Both the position numbers and the translations under genes were made by a program. The notes below the pieces were generated by a model. It was given only the letters and a program-made list of their open reading frames with translations. It made no database searches and had not been told where the DNA came from. Shown one piece after another: positions 61,801 to 63,812 of a DNA stretch of 64,000 nucleotides (positions are counted from its first letter, which is position 1; each line of letters opens with the position of its first letter). The DNA lies in assembly GCA_963680875.1 (NCBI GenBank), contig OY804577.1, forward strand, positions 103,799,906 through 103,863,905, read 5' to 3'. This stretch comes from Bathymodiolus brooksi (taxonomy: Eukaryota > Mollusca > Bivalvia > Mytilida > Modiolidae).

Positions 61801-63812
61801 CTGTCACTGGGCATAATAGTTTGTAATTACTTGAAATATGAATAAAAGAAATCTTGATATCTTTCCTATCCAACATCCATTACGCCATCATAGAACAAAA
61901 TAAATTCTGCTGACTAAATTATAGAAATACCTGTATAAAACTACGGGGCTGTTTCAACCAAACGGAACAAAATAGTCCAAAAACTATAGAAAATTTGCAC
62001 CAAATGAAAAAGAAATTGTTAGTGATTAGAAATCAGGATATTCACACACTACACTGGTCTGAATTAAATAAAGTAGAAACTTTATATTTCACTGTTTTCT
62101 AGTTAAATAATTAGAAAATCAAATTAATCCCATTTTCAATGTGTGTCCAAGACAATTATCAAAAATGATACATTATTTCCATATGAACAATATCCATTTT
62201 TTCTATCGAGATGTCGACTTGCAAATATTAAGTAAATTACAGGTGAGTAGGAATTAACTGTCAATGCTATATACATGTATAGTTAAATGTAAGAAAAAAT
62301 GCAAAATTCCTCAACTTAGACACTGCTTAACTGATCTTCATAAATGTTCCTTTATTAACTGCATACACTTTATTGTGAATTTTTTTTTTGTTGAAAAGAT
62401 GATAATTAGGTAAGCAATACAGGCTCCTGAGAGCCTCTGACTTATCTTTTCTGGTACACTTATGATTTATATCTATAACTTTATACCATACTGTACTCTG
62501 TATTTTATATATAATTCTAACATGACCTCCTTCTTTCGCTTTGTAGACAAACAAGTGATTTATCGATGGTATAATCTCATTCGCACATGCACCGGTGAAT
62601 GTGACTGACTTTTCCATTGGCAGCATAAATTGTGTGCGATATTTTCCGCAAACGTAAATATAAATTACTGTCTTCCAATCAAAGTATATTACCATATTTG
62701 TACTCTTAGACATATCAGAATCGAAATAAATCTACCAAAATTCGCCAATCCATGTTAAAACTCAAAACACATTATGGCTTCCATGATTTATTTCTTAAAC
62801 AATTAAGACAATTTATGGGCATACATATGTTTTAGTGTCCTAAAACTATTTTTTATTTTTATTTCATTTTGTTTCAGCAAATTAGAAATGAAAAGTCTAA
62901 AAAAAGATGAACAGAAATTTGAAAAAGGTCAAAAGGTTATTGGATATGTTGTCCAGGTAGAATATTGTTTTATTACTTAATAAATTGATATAATTAATTA
63001 TATGAAACATGACTTCATATGGAATAGTAATTAAAAGAAATGTTTGTCATTTTGTGAGATAGGGTACATTTGTTTGTTATATTGTTTTTTCAGTTAGCCC
63101 ACTTGGTTCAGGTTATAAATTATTTACGTTCATAAAGGGGGACGTCGGGGTCGTGATCATGTGGTAGTTGGATTTATAACTGCTGATGCAATCAGTGCCT
63201 ATCACCACTAACGTTGTGAGTTCGAATCCCACTCAGGCGAGGTGTACTCGATGCAACATAATGTGATACAATTTGTGAGTGACTTGCGACAGGTCCGTGG
63301 TTTTTTGTGGGTACTACAGTACTTCACCAATAAAACTGATCACCTTGCTATAACTGAAATATTGTTGAAAGTGGTGTTAAATACCATAACCCCTAACCCT
63401 TTCCTTTTTTCATTTAGTGCACTTGGTGGAGATTTTAAGTTACCTACGTTCAGAAATGAACATAGATAACAATTTTATTTTAGCTATTTCCTGTGTTCAA
63501 CAATTATTACAACATGCACAAACACATGATTTAGTCCACTAGCAGTACCTCTAGCTGCCAATATCTAATAGCTAGATTGATAAGAATTGTAAGAAGTTTG
63601 CTTGTGCAAGGCAACAGATATATTTTTCTTGTGTTAAAAAGAGGATGGTAGGAATGTATACAATAGTAAATAGTATTCCAAATGTATGAAAATACAAATT
63701 TTGACCAGAATGTATTGTCTTTTTTCAGCATGGAAAAATGTCATTATGGCTCCAAGTAACACCATCTGTTAAAGGAATAGTCAAGTTATTAAACTTATCT
63801 AATGATCCTAAA
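19794..63812 (+). CDS. PDCD11: RRP5/PDCD11 homologue, S1-repeat rRNA-processing factor; exons 1-30, 3' end outside window
   Basis: Thirty exons join without a frame break into 1166 codons, against about 1870 residues in vertebrate PDCD11, so roughly the N-terminal 60 percent is present. RRP5 is a nucleolar protein that binds pre-rRNA through S1 (OB-fold) repeats and is needed for both 40S and 60S subunit maturation; its C-terminal HAT/TPR repeats would lie past 64000. Evidence: the N-terminal FPRGG motif, a Lys-rich basic stretch (residues about 32-75), then S1 modules beginning at about residues 84, 190, 290, 390, 460, 560, 630, 738, 850, 935, 1000 and 1120. Each has the GxVxxhxxxGhhVxh pattern, and linkers match the vertebrate protein in order (for example [48 protein letters not shown]). 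All introns are GT-AG. The neighbouring repeats are all intronic. Four of its splice sites lie inside tandem arrays. Confidence 0.94.
19887..21598. other. Intron 1, first part: no repeat identified
   Basis: Mostly featureless. A 45-codon minus-strand frame at about 20910-21050 ([32 protein letters not shown]) looks composition-wise like a coding remnant of a dispersed element; I do not recognise it. Confidence 0.3.
21599..22294. mobile_element. Tigger/pogo-type element, internally deleted (696 bp)
   Basis: The ends CAGTGCTCCCTC and GAGGGAGCACTG are flanked by TA on both sides (21597-21598, 22295-22296), the target duplication of Tc1/mariner/pogo elements. The interior retains subterminal GGCGGTATAACAAG / GGCAGTATAGCGGG repeats and the first part of a transposase on the minus strand. 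It lies in intron 1 of RRP5, just before exon 2. Confidence 0.88.
21844..21987 (-). pseudogene. Tigger-type transposase N-terminus (CENP-B-like helix-turn-helix)
   Basis: ATG at 21985-21987, 47 codons to TGA at 21844-21846: [20 protein letters not shown], then [16 protein letters not shown], and after the stop RTVGDI. This is the psq/CENP-B N-terminal DNA-binding domain that starts pogo/Tigger transposases. The rest of the transposase is deleted. It was found by reading a frame under 60 codons. Confidence 0.8.
22327..22482 (+). CDS. PDCD11: RRP5 exon 2
   Basis: 52 codons, phase 0/0, acceptor TTTTCAG, donor gtatgt. It encodes a highly basic stretch ([20 protein letters not shown]), a probable nucleolar/nuclear localisation signal, ending [14 protein letters not shown] just before the first S1 module. 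Confidence 0.9.
22483..23363. other. Intron 2, first part
   Basis: 22497-22575 looks like half of a CAGTCAAACYTG-type MITE (ACAGTCAAACTTGTATTCAA, GACCACTTATTTCAG). The rest is AT-rich without recognised features. Confidence 0.4.
23364..23540. mobile_element. CAGTCAAACCTG-type MITE with TA duplication
   Basis: Starts CAGTCAAACCTGTATTAAGA and ends CAGGTTTGGCTG, with TA immediately outside both ends (23362-23363, 23541-23542). Internally it repeats a GGTGGCC/GAGGTSACYT motif. It is 177 bp and noncoding. Confidence 0.85.
23662..23841 (+). CDS. PDCD11: RRP5 exon 3 (S1 module 1)
   Basis: 60 codons, phase 0/0. [20 protein letters not shown] and [17 protein letters not shown] are nearly superimposable on vertebrate S1 repeat 1. 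Acceptor ATGTTATAG, donor gtaagt. Confidence 0.95.
23937..24104. mobile_element. CAGTTAAATCTG-type MITE with TA duplication
   Basis: Starts CAGTTAAATCTGAATATAAA and ends GGCAGGTTTTACTG, with TA at 23935-23936 and 24105-24106. It is 168 bp and belongs to the same family as 23364-23540 though more diverged. Confidence 0.75.
24298..24321. repeat. Poly-C run of 24
   Basis: Uninterrupted homopolymer C run in intron 3; also a likely source of assembly or length error. Confidence 0.95.
24464..27469. mobile_element. 3.0-kb TA-flanked TIR element with nested repeat element
   Basis: The 28-bp block at 24462-24489 (TACAGTACAGAAAGGGACAT, then ACCGTGAT) is repeated as a perfect reverse complement at 27444-27471, counting TA as the target duplication. 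Subterminal GTGATTGATCAC occurs at both ends. There is no transposase frame. It includes tandem 86-bp units (25541-25700) and a nested element (25703-26841), and occupies most of intron 3. The CAGT...ACTG ends with TA duplication suggest a pogo/Tigger-like mover. Confidence 0.8.
25703..26841 (+). mobile_element. Bivalve-type element with tandem 'GCCATCTTG' core (copy 1)
   Basis: Begins CTAGAGGCTCAGGTGAGCCT and ends GCCTATGGCCAGGTGAACTA. The core has about five tandem units, each with a CCCATAGGGTYCTATGTTAAAA block, a TGGCGGCCATCTTGRAT block and a GACCAYCYAATGAACATT block. Conserved ends around a tandem core resembles the pearl-type elements of bivalves; that name is inference. Frames inside it are by-products of the repeat. 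Confidence 0.75.
27653..27814 (+). CDS. PDCD11: RRP5 exon 4
   Basis: 54 codons, phase 0/0: end of S1 module 1 ([32 protein letters not shown]) and the start of the next linker (SSIRDGV). Donor gtgaga. Confidence 0.93.
28266..28516 (-). mobile_element. SINE-A, intron 4
   Basis: Family description: on its own sense strand the unit starts with a tRNA-like head (GTCGTGATCGTATGGTAGTTGG; B box GAGTTCGAAYCC), has a conserved middle (TTTTCTCCGGGTACTCCGGT, TTCCTCCACCAATAAAACTG) and ends GAAAGTGGCGTTAAACACCATAA. It is a tRNA-derived SINE with a central conserved domain of the kind found in bivalves. This copy is full length and diverged. Confidence 0.85.
28728..28993 (-). mobile_element. SINE-A, intron 4, second copy
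   Basis: Full length, from the TTATGGTTTTAACGCCACTT end (complement of the SINE tail) to CACGACCACGATGACACCC. The B box complement GGGTTCGAACTCACAA is well preserved. Confidence 0.85.
29085..29240 (+). repeat. CTTACCCTTC-family repeat, partial
   Basis: CACCCTTCCAGAGCACCAGA and TTTTTAGTGGGGTCATG followed by TGTGTTGTGTTGTTGACCG match the repeat at 16230-16900. Confidence 0.6.
29361..29640 (+). mobile_element. SINE-A, intron 4, third copy
   Basis: Full length, from GGGGCCGTCATGGTCGTGAT to GGCATTAAACACCATAAGCC; B box GTAAGTTCGAACCCCG at about 29442. Its orientation is opposite to the two copies just upstream. Confidence 0.87.
29754..29877 (+). CDS. PDCD11: RRP5 exon 5 (S1 module 2)
   Basis: 124 nt, phase 0 in, 1 out: [35 protein letters not shown]. 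Donor ATGATG/gtgaga. Confidence 0.93.
30224..30623. repeat. Tandem array duplicating the exon 6 splice acceptor (37- and 42-bp units)
   Basis: About ten units of GGATAAATAATTGTAATAAT..GTCCWTTATATACAG. Early units are 37 bp; the last three are 42 bp with an extra TACATG. Every unit ends in a T-rich tract plus CAG followed by GAT, and the last unit's CAG/GATATCC is the real acceptor of exon 6. The repeat therefore carries the first exon bases with it. Confidence 0.93.
30624..30754 (+). CDS. PDCD11: RRP5 exon 6
   Basis: 131 nt, phase 1 in, 0 out: [34 protein letters not shown], end of S1 module 2. Acceptor TTATTTACAG; donor gtaagt. Confidence 0.93.
31322..31800 (-). mobile_element. SINE-C, interrupted by SINE-B
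   Basis: 31322-31374 and 31680-31800 match consecutive parts of the SINE-C copy at 32365-32690 (ACCAACATGCT.., TTTTTATAG, CACTGAAACAACAGTC, AGACAYAT, CACATTATTYT, CCAGTCTTTGC, GTGCTGCAT). The break coincides exactly with the SINE-B insertion. The head of this copy is not recognisable. Confidence 0.75.
31375..31679 (+). mobile_element. SINE-B with 15-bp target duplication
   Basis: tRNA-like head GGCCCGGGTGGCTCAATGAG (the first about 33 bp are duplicated in tandem), B box GTGGGTTCGCGCCCGG, middle GGTTCTCTCCGGGTACTCCG, tail ATCAAATCATCA. TCACTGAAACAACAG is present on both sides (31360-31374 and 31680-31694). It shares the middle and the 3' GAAAGTGGYGTTAA part with SINE-A but has another head. 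Second copy at 47817-48085. Confidence 0.88.
31830..31901 (+). CDS. PDCD11: RRP5 exon 7
   Basis: 24 codons, phase 0/0: [18 protein letters not shown], opening S1 module 3. Acceptor TCTTTTTAG; donor gttggt (weak at +3 to +5). Confidence 0.9.
32365..32690 (-). mobile_element. SINE-C, intron 7
   Basis: The complement begins GCAGCGTAATGGTTAGCGTG (tRNA A-box region) and has B box GTTCGAGCCCCGGTC, then TATAAAATTGGTATTTGTTG. It is a tRNA-derived SINE with a different body from SINE-A and B. A plus-strand relative is at 57440-57825. Confidence 0.78.
32849..32950 (+). CDS. PDCD11: RRP5 exon 8
   Basis: 34 codons, phase 0/0: [33 protein letters not shown]. Acceptor TTTTTCAG; donor CAG/gtcagt. The last 40 nt and the donor are repeated downstream. 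Confidence 0.93.
32911..33303. repeat. 76-bp tandem array duplicating the exon 8 end and its splice donor
   Basis: TTTATCTATGACT recurs at 32911, 32987, 33063, 33139, 33215 and 33291, exactly 76 bp apart. Each full unit contains the last 40 nt of exon 8, the donor CAG/GTCAGT and 36 nt of intron. The only differences are single bases (CTCCTGAG versus CTTCTGAG; CAGTCAG versus CAGTCAC). 76 is not a multiple of three, and the intronic part brings a stop. Confidence 0.96.
33304..33411 (+). mobile_element. SINE-A tail fragment
   Basis: GGTACTCCAGTTTCCTCCAC, AATAAAACTGACTGG and GAAAGTAGCGTTAAGC; the tRNA head is absent. It starts where the 76-bp array ends. Confidence 0.75.
33454..33895. repeat. 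39-bp tandem array in intron 8
   Basis: About eleven near-identical units of AACAAAAGAATACCTCACCG, TTGGAACAGTTCAAAATCT. The unit length is a multiple of three, so a 176-codon frame runs through it ([13 protein letters not shown] units). No splice signals or homology suggest that this frame is used. Confidence 0.95.
34162..34371 (+). CDS. PDCD11: RRP5 exon 9 (S1 modules 3 and 4)
   Basis: 70 codons, phase 0/0: [50 protein letters not shown]. Acceptor TATGTTTTAG; donor gtatgt. Confidence 0.94.
34400..34572 (-). repeat. CTTACCCTTC-family repeat, partial, inverted
   Basis: The complement reads TTACCCTTCTGGAGCAGCTG, TTTTTTGTGGGAATCATG and GTTTTCTGTGTATTTTTATA, matching the copies at 16230 and 29085. 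It follows exon 9 closely and extends its open frame artificially. Confidence 0.65.
34918..34985 (+). CDS. PDCD11: RRP5 exon 10
   Basis: 68 nt, phase 0 in, 2 out: [23 protein letters not shown]. Acceptor TTTTTTGCAG; donor ATAG/gtaaaa. Confidence 0.9.
35389..35610 (+). mobile_element. SINE-A, intron 10
   Basis: GGGACCGTCGTAATTGTATGG head; the middle section is shortened (GCCACGTATACTCTGTTTCC) and the copy is diverged. Confidence 0.78.
35750..35806 (+). CDS. PDCD11: RRP5 exon 11
   Basis: 57 nt, phase 2 in, 2 out: [18 protein letters not shown], the last strands of S1 module 4. Acceptor ATATTTCAG; donor CA/gtaagt. Confidence 0.92.
35965..36300 (+). repeat. Degenerate bivalve-type 'TCAAGTGAGCTTATG' element
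   Basis: GGTCAAGTGAGCTTATGTTGCC, CATCATCCATCTTGGGCC, TTCTTCTCCTGTAAAACCAC, ACTTGGCAAGGATGACC: the start and core pattern seen in bivalve elements of the AGCTCACCTGG...AGTGAGCTT type, diverged. Confidence 0.5.
36615..36711. repeat. Hairpin with perfect 24-bp arms
   Basis: 36615-36638 (ending TGTGTAAAATGGGC) and 36688-36711 (starting GCCCATTTTACACA) are exact reverse complements. Imperfect pairing continues inward (TGCACTCTCA against TGTGAGTGCG). MITE-like. Confidence 0.9.
37221..37281 (+). CDS. PDCD11: RRP5 exon 12
   Basis: 61 nt, phase 2 in, 0 out: [20 protein letters not shown], opening S1 module 5. Acceptor TTTATTATAG; donor GAG/gtaggt. The 3' end GACGTAAAACCTGGAGCTCT and donor are the seed of the following array. 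Confidence 0.93.
37251..39225. repeat. 33/45-bp tandem array derived from the exon 12 end and its splice donor
   Basis: About 40 units of 33 bp (ACATAAAACCTGTAGTAGGT, ATTACAATACAGG) at about 37350-38690, then about a dozen 45-bp units to 39225. The 45-bp unit GACATAAAACCTGGAGCTCT, GGTTGGGGTAGGTATTATAA, TACAG matches the exon 12 3' end (GACGTAAAACCTGGAGCTCTAGTTGAG) plus its donor GTAGGTATTACAATA. The 33-bp form lacks a 12-bp piece of the exon part. The final unit (39192-39215, CCTGGAGCTTTGGTTGAG/GTAGGT) restores the exon end almost exactly, 91 nt before the exon 13 acceptor. All frames stay open because both unit lengths are multiples of three. The exon 12 frame reads on for 530 codons (units of [11 protein letters not shown]) to a stop at 38872-38874. 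Confidence 0.96.
39307..39456 (+). CDS. PDCD11: RRP5 exon 13 (S1 module 5)
   Basis: 50 codons, phase 0/0: [36 protein letters not shown]. It joins exon 12 as GALVE-CTVHS, matching the vertebrate order. Donor gtaatt. Confidence 0.93.
39545..39690 (+). repeat. Fragment of bivalve-type element
   Basis: AGCCCACATAAAAGGTCATG, TTCTTTTCAGAAACCACTGG and AATGAAACTTGGTAGGAATG resemble the start and first core unit of elements such as 51027-52827. An (AT)n run lies nearby at 39790-39814. Confidence 0.5.
40583..40762 (+). CDS. PDCD11: RRP5 exon 14 (S1 modules 5 and 6)
   Basis: 60 codons, phase 0/0: [40 protein letters not shown]. Strong match to the vertebrate ESKLPVI-type linker. Donor gtaagg. Confidence 0.95.
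41255..41373 (-). mobile_element. SINE-A, degenerate copy
   Basis: Traces only: TATTGGCAGAGGAAACTGTA, AACTACCATATGATCGTAAC. Assigned by position of the two ends; low similarity between. Confidence 0.5.
41405..43176. mobile_element. TIR element with 5-bp target duplication (1772 bp)
   Basis: CTGTGTTAGCGGTAGAC (41405-41421) and its exact reverse complement (43160-43176) are bounded by ATAGG at 41400-41404 and 43177-43181. Interior ends share a GTGTGGC/GCCACA motif. No transposase frame. A second TIR element (41826-42868) is nested inside. Confidence 0.85.
41826..42868. mobile_element. Nested TIR element with repeated GTTCGCCCT motifs
   Basis: The left end has CAGGTCCGTTCGCCCTAA, CCTGTTCGCCCTG, CTTGTTCGCCCTG and GGTCCGTTCGTCCTG; the right end carries complements (CAGGGCAAACAGACCC, AGGGTGAACGGACCCAGG, GGGCAAATGGACCC). 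Same architecture as 9984-10607, with GGTCCGTT in place of GGTCGTTT. It also contains a 75-bp tandem duplication (41895-42055). Confidence 0.7.
43371..43565. repeat. Three tandem 66-bp units in intron 14
   Basis: TGTAGTTATCTGTATGTAGT units start at 43371, 43437 and 43503 and are practically identical. 66 bp keeps a frame open ([18 protein letters not shown]), but nothing supports coding use. Confidence 0.93.
43578..43803 (-). mobile_element. SINE-A, intron 14
   Basis: Nearly full length, but missing about 40 bp of the middle (it jumps from GGTTATATCCCGGAGAAAAC). B box complement GGGATTCAAACTC. Confidence 0.85.
43916..44050 (+). CDS. PDCD11: RRP5 exon 15 (S1 module 6)
   Basis: 45 codons, phase 0/0: [40 protein letters not shown]. 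Acceptor TTCATTTGCAG; donor gtaagt. Confidence 0.95.
44517..44694. mobile_element. 178-bp MITE related to the element in the LINE
   Basis: Ends CAGGCCTTTCAATA and (complement) CAGGGCTTTCAATA, flanked by ATTTG at 44512-44516 and 44695-44699. The left subterminal GGTACTTTTACCCGCC matches the complement of the right subterminal of 7059-8715 (GGCGGGTAAAAGTACC). Confidence 0.85.
44700..44872. mobile_element. CAGTAAAACCTG-type MITE
   Basis: Begins CAGTAAAACCTGTCTAAACC and ends GGTTTAGACAGGTTTCACTG; 173 bp with long inverted ends. TA follows the right end; the left neighbour is TG, probably mutated. It abuts the MITE at 44517-44694. Confidence 0.83.
45420..45485 (+). CDS. PDCD11: RRP5 exon 16
   Basis: 22 codons, phase 0/0: [22 protein letters not shown], linker into S1 module 7. 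Acceptor TTTCTGTAG; donor GGGGAG/gtaagc lies at the start of the following array. Confidence 0.87.
45479..45880. repeat. 44-bp tandem array duplicating the exon 16 splice donor
   Basis: About nine units of AGGGGAGGTAAGCATGGATA, TTATTTACTGTAATATCTAA, CAAT. Each carries a copy of the exon end AGGGGAG and a donor GTAAGC, the same as the true site at 45486. One unit has a 19-G run (45743-45761) in place of GGGGAGG. The in-frame continuation stops within the first unit. Confidence 0.94.
45886..46465 (+). mobile_element. Bivalve-type element beginning TATACCCCCGAAGG
   Basis: Starts TATACCCCCGAAGGGGGAGG (with its own short hairpin) and ends GGGGTATCATAAGTGAGCAT. Three tandem units of about 170 bp contain TTTTTCTCRGYAACTATTGA, GGTCACAAGCWTCATATAGG and CTACTTCCTGTTTGCCGA. 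Confidence 0.75.
46660..46838. mobile_element. CAGTCCAACTG-type MITE, right end eroded
   Basis: TA then CAGTCCAACTGCTTTAATGG on the left and CATCTGACAGGTTTTACC on the right, the family end CAGGTTTTACTG being lost at the last bases. Interior GTGACC/GGTCAC repeats as in 23364-23540. Confidence 0.65.
46892..47080 (+). CDS. PDCD11: RRP5 exon 17 (S1 module 7)
   Basis: 63 codons, phase 0/0: [46 protein letters not shown]. The donor at ATACCT/gtatcc is weak; it was chosen because the next exon completes the final strand of the module (IMTLRKSF). Confidence 0.83.
47200..47455 (-). mobile_element. SINE-A, intron 17
   Basis: Full length with small deletions, from ACTATGGCGTTTAACACCAC to CATGCGATCGTGACCACAAAG. 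Confidence 0.85.
47698..47772 (+). CDS. PDCD11: RRP5 exon 18
   Basis: 25 codons, phase 0/0: [25 protein letters not shown]. Acceptor ATGACCATCAG has a poor pyrimidine tract; donor gtgagt is strong. Confidence 0.83.
47817..48085 (+). mobile_element. SINE-B, second copy
   Basis: GGGCCCGAGTGGCTCAATGA head, GTGGGTTTGCTCCCGG B box, CTCTCCGGGTACTCCAGC middle, GGCGTTAAACACAATAAATC tail. It lacks the duplicated head seen at 31375. Confidence 0.87.
48494..49016. repeat. 47-bp tandem array in intron 18
   Basis: About eleven units of TGTTCCTTTACTTTAATTTG, TGTTTTAAAGTGTTGGATAG, TCTCTCA. It ends 46 bp before exon 19. Variants TATTCC and CTCACA alternate with a five-unit higher-order spacing (CTCATATTCC at about 48680 and 48868; CTCACATG at about 48723 and 48912), indicating a later block duplication. 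Confidence 0.95.
49063..49158 (+). CDS. PDCD11: RRP5 exon 19 (S1 module 8)
   Basis: 32 codons, phase 0/0: [32 protein letters not shown], the best S1 consensus in the gene. Donor gtcagt. Confidence 0.95.
49300..49490 (+). mobile_element. LINE 3'-tail fragment (probable)
   Basis: A noncoding tail-like stretch ending TTGTTAAATAAATAAAGAAT, preceded by CTGCTTGTAGCCATTGGCTG, resembles 3' ends of animal LINEs. No coding part is retained. Confidence 0.4.
49564..49850. mobile_element. CAGTGGCAGATCC-type MITE with 5-bp flanking repeat
   Basis: Ends CAGTGGCAGATCCAGGGGGG and (complement) CAGGGGCGGATCCAGG, bounded by CAATT at 49559-49563 and 49851-49855. The interior holds two tandem copies of an about 95-bp unit with AAATCRTGATTTTTCACACG, and a 20-C run (49804-49823). 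Confidence 0.83.
50119..50338 (+). CDS. PDCD11: RRP5 exon 20
   Basis: 220 nt, phase 0 in, 1 out: [40 protein letters not shown], then a helical linker ([20 protein letters not shown]). Close to the vertebrate LSLRLSDC..LLLLNQCLEEL region. Confidence 0.95.
50393..50625 (-). mobile_element. SINE-A, intron 20
   Basis: From GTTATGGTGTTTAATGCCAC to CATACGATCATGACCACAACG, with a short deletion near the B box. Confidence 0.85.
51027..52827 (-). mobile_element. Bivalve-type element with tandem 'GCCATCTTG' core (copy 2, inverted)
   Basis: TAGCTCACCTGGCCATAGGC on the left and GCTCACCTGAGCCTCTAG on the right: the inverse of 25703-26841, with more core units (about nine). Units alternate between a GCCATCTTGAATTTCCGATC type and a GCCATCTTGGATGGAGGTCG type. 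The end nearest exon 21 is almost identical to the start of copy 1. Confidence 0.8.
52925..53059 (+). CDS. PDCD11: RRP5 exon 21 (S1 module 9)
   Basis: 135 nt, phase 1 in, 1 out: [36 protein letters not shown]. Acceptor TTTGTTGTAG; donor GATG/gtaaat. Confidence 0.92.
53218..53483 (-). mobile_element. SINE-A, intron 21
   Basis: One of the best-preserved copies, from TTTAGGGTTAGGGTTATGGT to CATACGATCACGACCACGATGG, B box complement GGGATTCGAACTC. Confidence 0.9.
53723..53859 (+). CDS. PDCD11: RRP5 exon 22
   Basis: 137 nt, phase 1 in, 0 out: [40 protein letters not shown]. Acceptor TATTTTACAG; donor AAG/gtaaaa. Confidence 0.93.
53926..54018 (-). mobile_element. SINE-A tail fragment
   Basis: TGGTGTTTCACGCCACTTTC through to TGGTGGAGGAAACCGGAGT, then the sequence changes. 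A second short SINE-A piece occurs at about 55140-55180, so one copy may have been split. Confidence 0.75.
54035..55857. mobile_element. Probable decayed TIR element with TTCGA-rich ends
   Basis: The left end has ACAGAACTTCGCTGCCTCGA, TTTCGAGCTATCGGAGGTTC; the right end complement has ACAGTCAAACTTCACTCGGA, GGTTCGAACTGA; a middle piece at 54985-55045 has TTGAGTTCGACTGTTCGAGG. These GTTCGA-type ends recall pogo/Tigger-like MITEs, but the arms match poorly and several events may be mixed. Confidence 0.4.
55402..55641 (+). pseudogene. TTF/BED-like zinc-finger fragment (hAT-derived ZNF862-type)
   Basis: [53 protein letters not shown]: the pattern Trp..D..MYC..C..A...FV.G is that of the N-terminal zinc finger of hAT-derived proteins such as ZNF862. 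The frame fails soon after and no transposase body follows. A fragment within RRP5 intron 22. Confidence 0.6.
56303..56416 (+). CDS. PDCD11: RRP5 exon 23 (S1 module 10)
   Basis: 38 codons, phase 0/0: [34 protein letters not shown]. Donor gtaaga. Confidence 0.92.
56862..57425 (+). mobile_element. Bivalve-type element with GACGGGC ends
   Basis: Starts ATACGTCCGTCTTGAGACGG and ends AGACGGGCGTATTTTGTGAT. Three core units have GGTTTCCACATAATAATTTT-like, GGATCTTTACCAAACTTGGC and CCCTGTGGAAGGGGAAGAAC blocks. Confidence 0.75.
57440..57825 (+). mobile_element. SINE-C relative, plus strand
   Basis: GATGTAATGATTAGCATACTT head, TCAAGTCGGGTCAAACCAAA, AAATTGGTTTTTGTTGCTTT body and GGCGTTAAACAACAATTCC tail. 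The B-box region is degenerate. Confidence 0.65.
58090..58463. repeat. 22-bp tandem array immediately before exon 24
   Basis: About 17 units of CACATATATGATGGTTAAATTT with TGATTG, TAGATTT and ATGTG variants. The last unit runs straight into the poly-T tract of the exon 24 acceptor; unlike the other boundary arrays it contains no AG acceptor or exon bases. Confidence 0.93.
58481..58548 (+). CDS. PDCD11: RRP5 exon 24
   Basis: 68 nt, phase 0 in, 2 out: [23 protein letters not shown]. Acceptor is a long T tract plus CAG; donor CG/gtcagt. Confidence 0.88.
58549..59450. other. Intron 24: no repeat identified
   Basis: 58590-58690 resembles 29905-29980 and 45255-45345 (AATCTAGGTCATGGCTTGGGACAGGCACAAAAT..), a short dispersed repeat with 'CTTGGGACAGGCAC' seen in several introns. 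The rest is featureless. Confidence 0.45.
59451..59567 (+). CDS. PDCD11: RRP5 exon 25 (S1 modules 10-11)
   Basis: 117 nt, phase 2 in, 2 out: [37 protein letters not shown]. The joint [12 protein letters not shown] is followed by the opening GEIVTV of the next module. Donor AG/gttagt. Confidence 0.9.
60115..60208 (+). CDS. PDCD11: RRP5 exon 26 (S1 module 11)
   Basis: 94 nt, phase 2 in, 0 out: [32 protein letters not shown], matching the vertebrate VKSIKPTHVVV..IHASHILDDV segment. Donor gtaagt. Confidence 0.93.
60375..60640 (+). mobile_element. SINE-A, intron 26
   Basis: Full length: GGGACCGTCGTGATTGTGAT, B box GTGAGTTCGAACCCTC at about 60453, middle GTTTTCTCCTGGTCCTCTGG, tail GGTGGCAAAAGGCACCATAA. 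Confidence 0.88.
60908..60987 (+). CDS. PDCD11: RRP5 exon 27
   Basis: 80 nt, phase 0 in, 2 out: [26 protein letters not shown]. Human PDCD11 as I recall it has GTSPTTKLKVG..ARVIGGRD at this place. Donor AA/gtaagt. Confidence 0.92.
61321..61383 (+). CDS. PDCD11: RRP5 exon 28
   Basis: 63 nt, phase 2 in, 2 out: [21 protein letters not shown]. Acceptor TTCTTTTACAG; donor CTAG/gtatac. Confidence 0.9.
   Translation, partial: KAENVDINKDQPIRRIFNKT
61540..61930 (+). repeat. Degenerate tandem repeat with ATCCAATATGGCC motif
   Basis: Four to five imperfect units of AAAATCTTTCCRATYCAACAT, CCAATATGGCCATCAT, AGAACAAAAT. Looks like the core of a bivalve-type element without its ends. Confidence 0.55.
62400..62450 (-). 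repeat. End fragment of an AGAGGCTCWGGAGAGCC-type element
   Basis: TAAGCAATACAGGCTCCTGA, GAGCCTCTGACTT resembles the outer end of 25703-26841 (GAGGCTCAGGTGAGCCTGTA). A 128-codon minus-strand frame at 62327-62713 overlaps it and is not convincing. Confidence 0.5.
62878..62956 (+). CDS. PDCD11: RRP5 exon 29
   Basis: 79 nt, phase 2 in, 0 out: [27 protein letters not shown], opening S1 module 12. Acceptor TTTTGTTTCAG; donor gtagaa. Confidence 0.9.
63142..63404 (+). mobile_element. SINE-A, intron 29
   Basis: Full length: GGACGTCGGGGTCGTGATCA head, B box GTGAGTTCGAATCCCACTC, tail GTGTTAAATACCATAACCCC. Confidence 0.9.
63729..63812 (+). CDS. PDCD11: RRP5 exon 30 (S1 module 12, last exon in window)
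   Basis: 28 codons, phase 0/0: [28 protein letters not shown]. Donor AAA/gtaagt. The gene continues beyond 64000; no further exon is visible in 63813-64000. Confidence 0.9.

Noticed and set aside
62327..62713. 128-codon minus-strand frame
   Set aside because: No recognised domain, overlaps an element end fragment, no splice or promoter context; probably chance, though an element-encoded remnant is possible.
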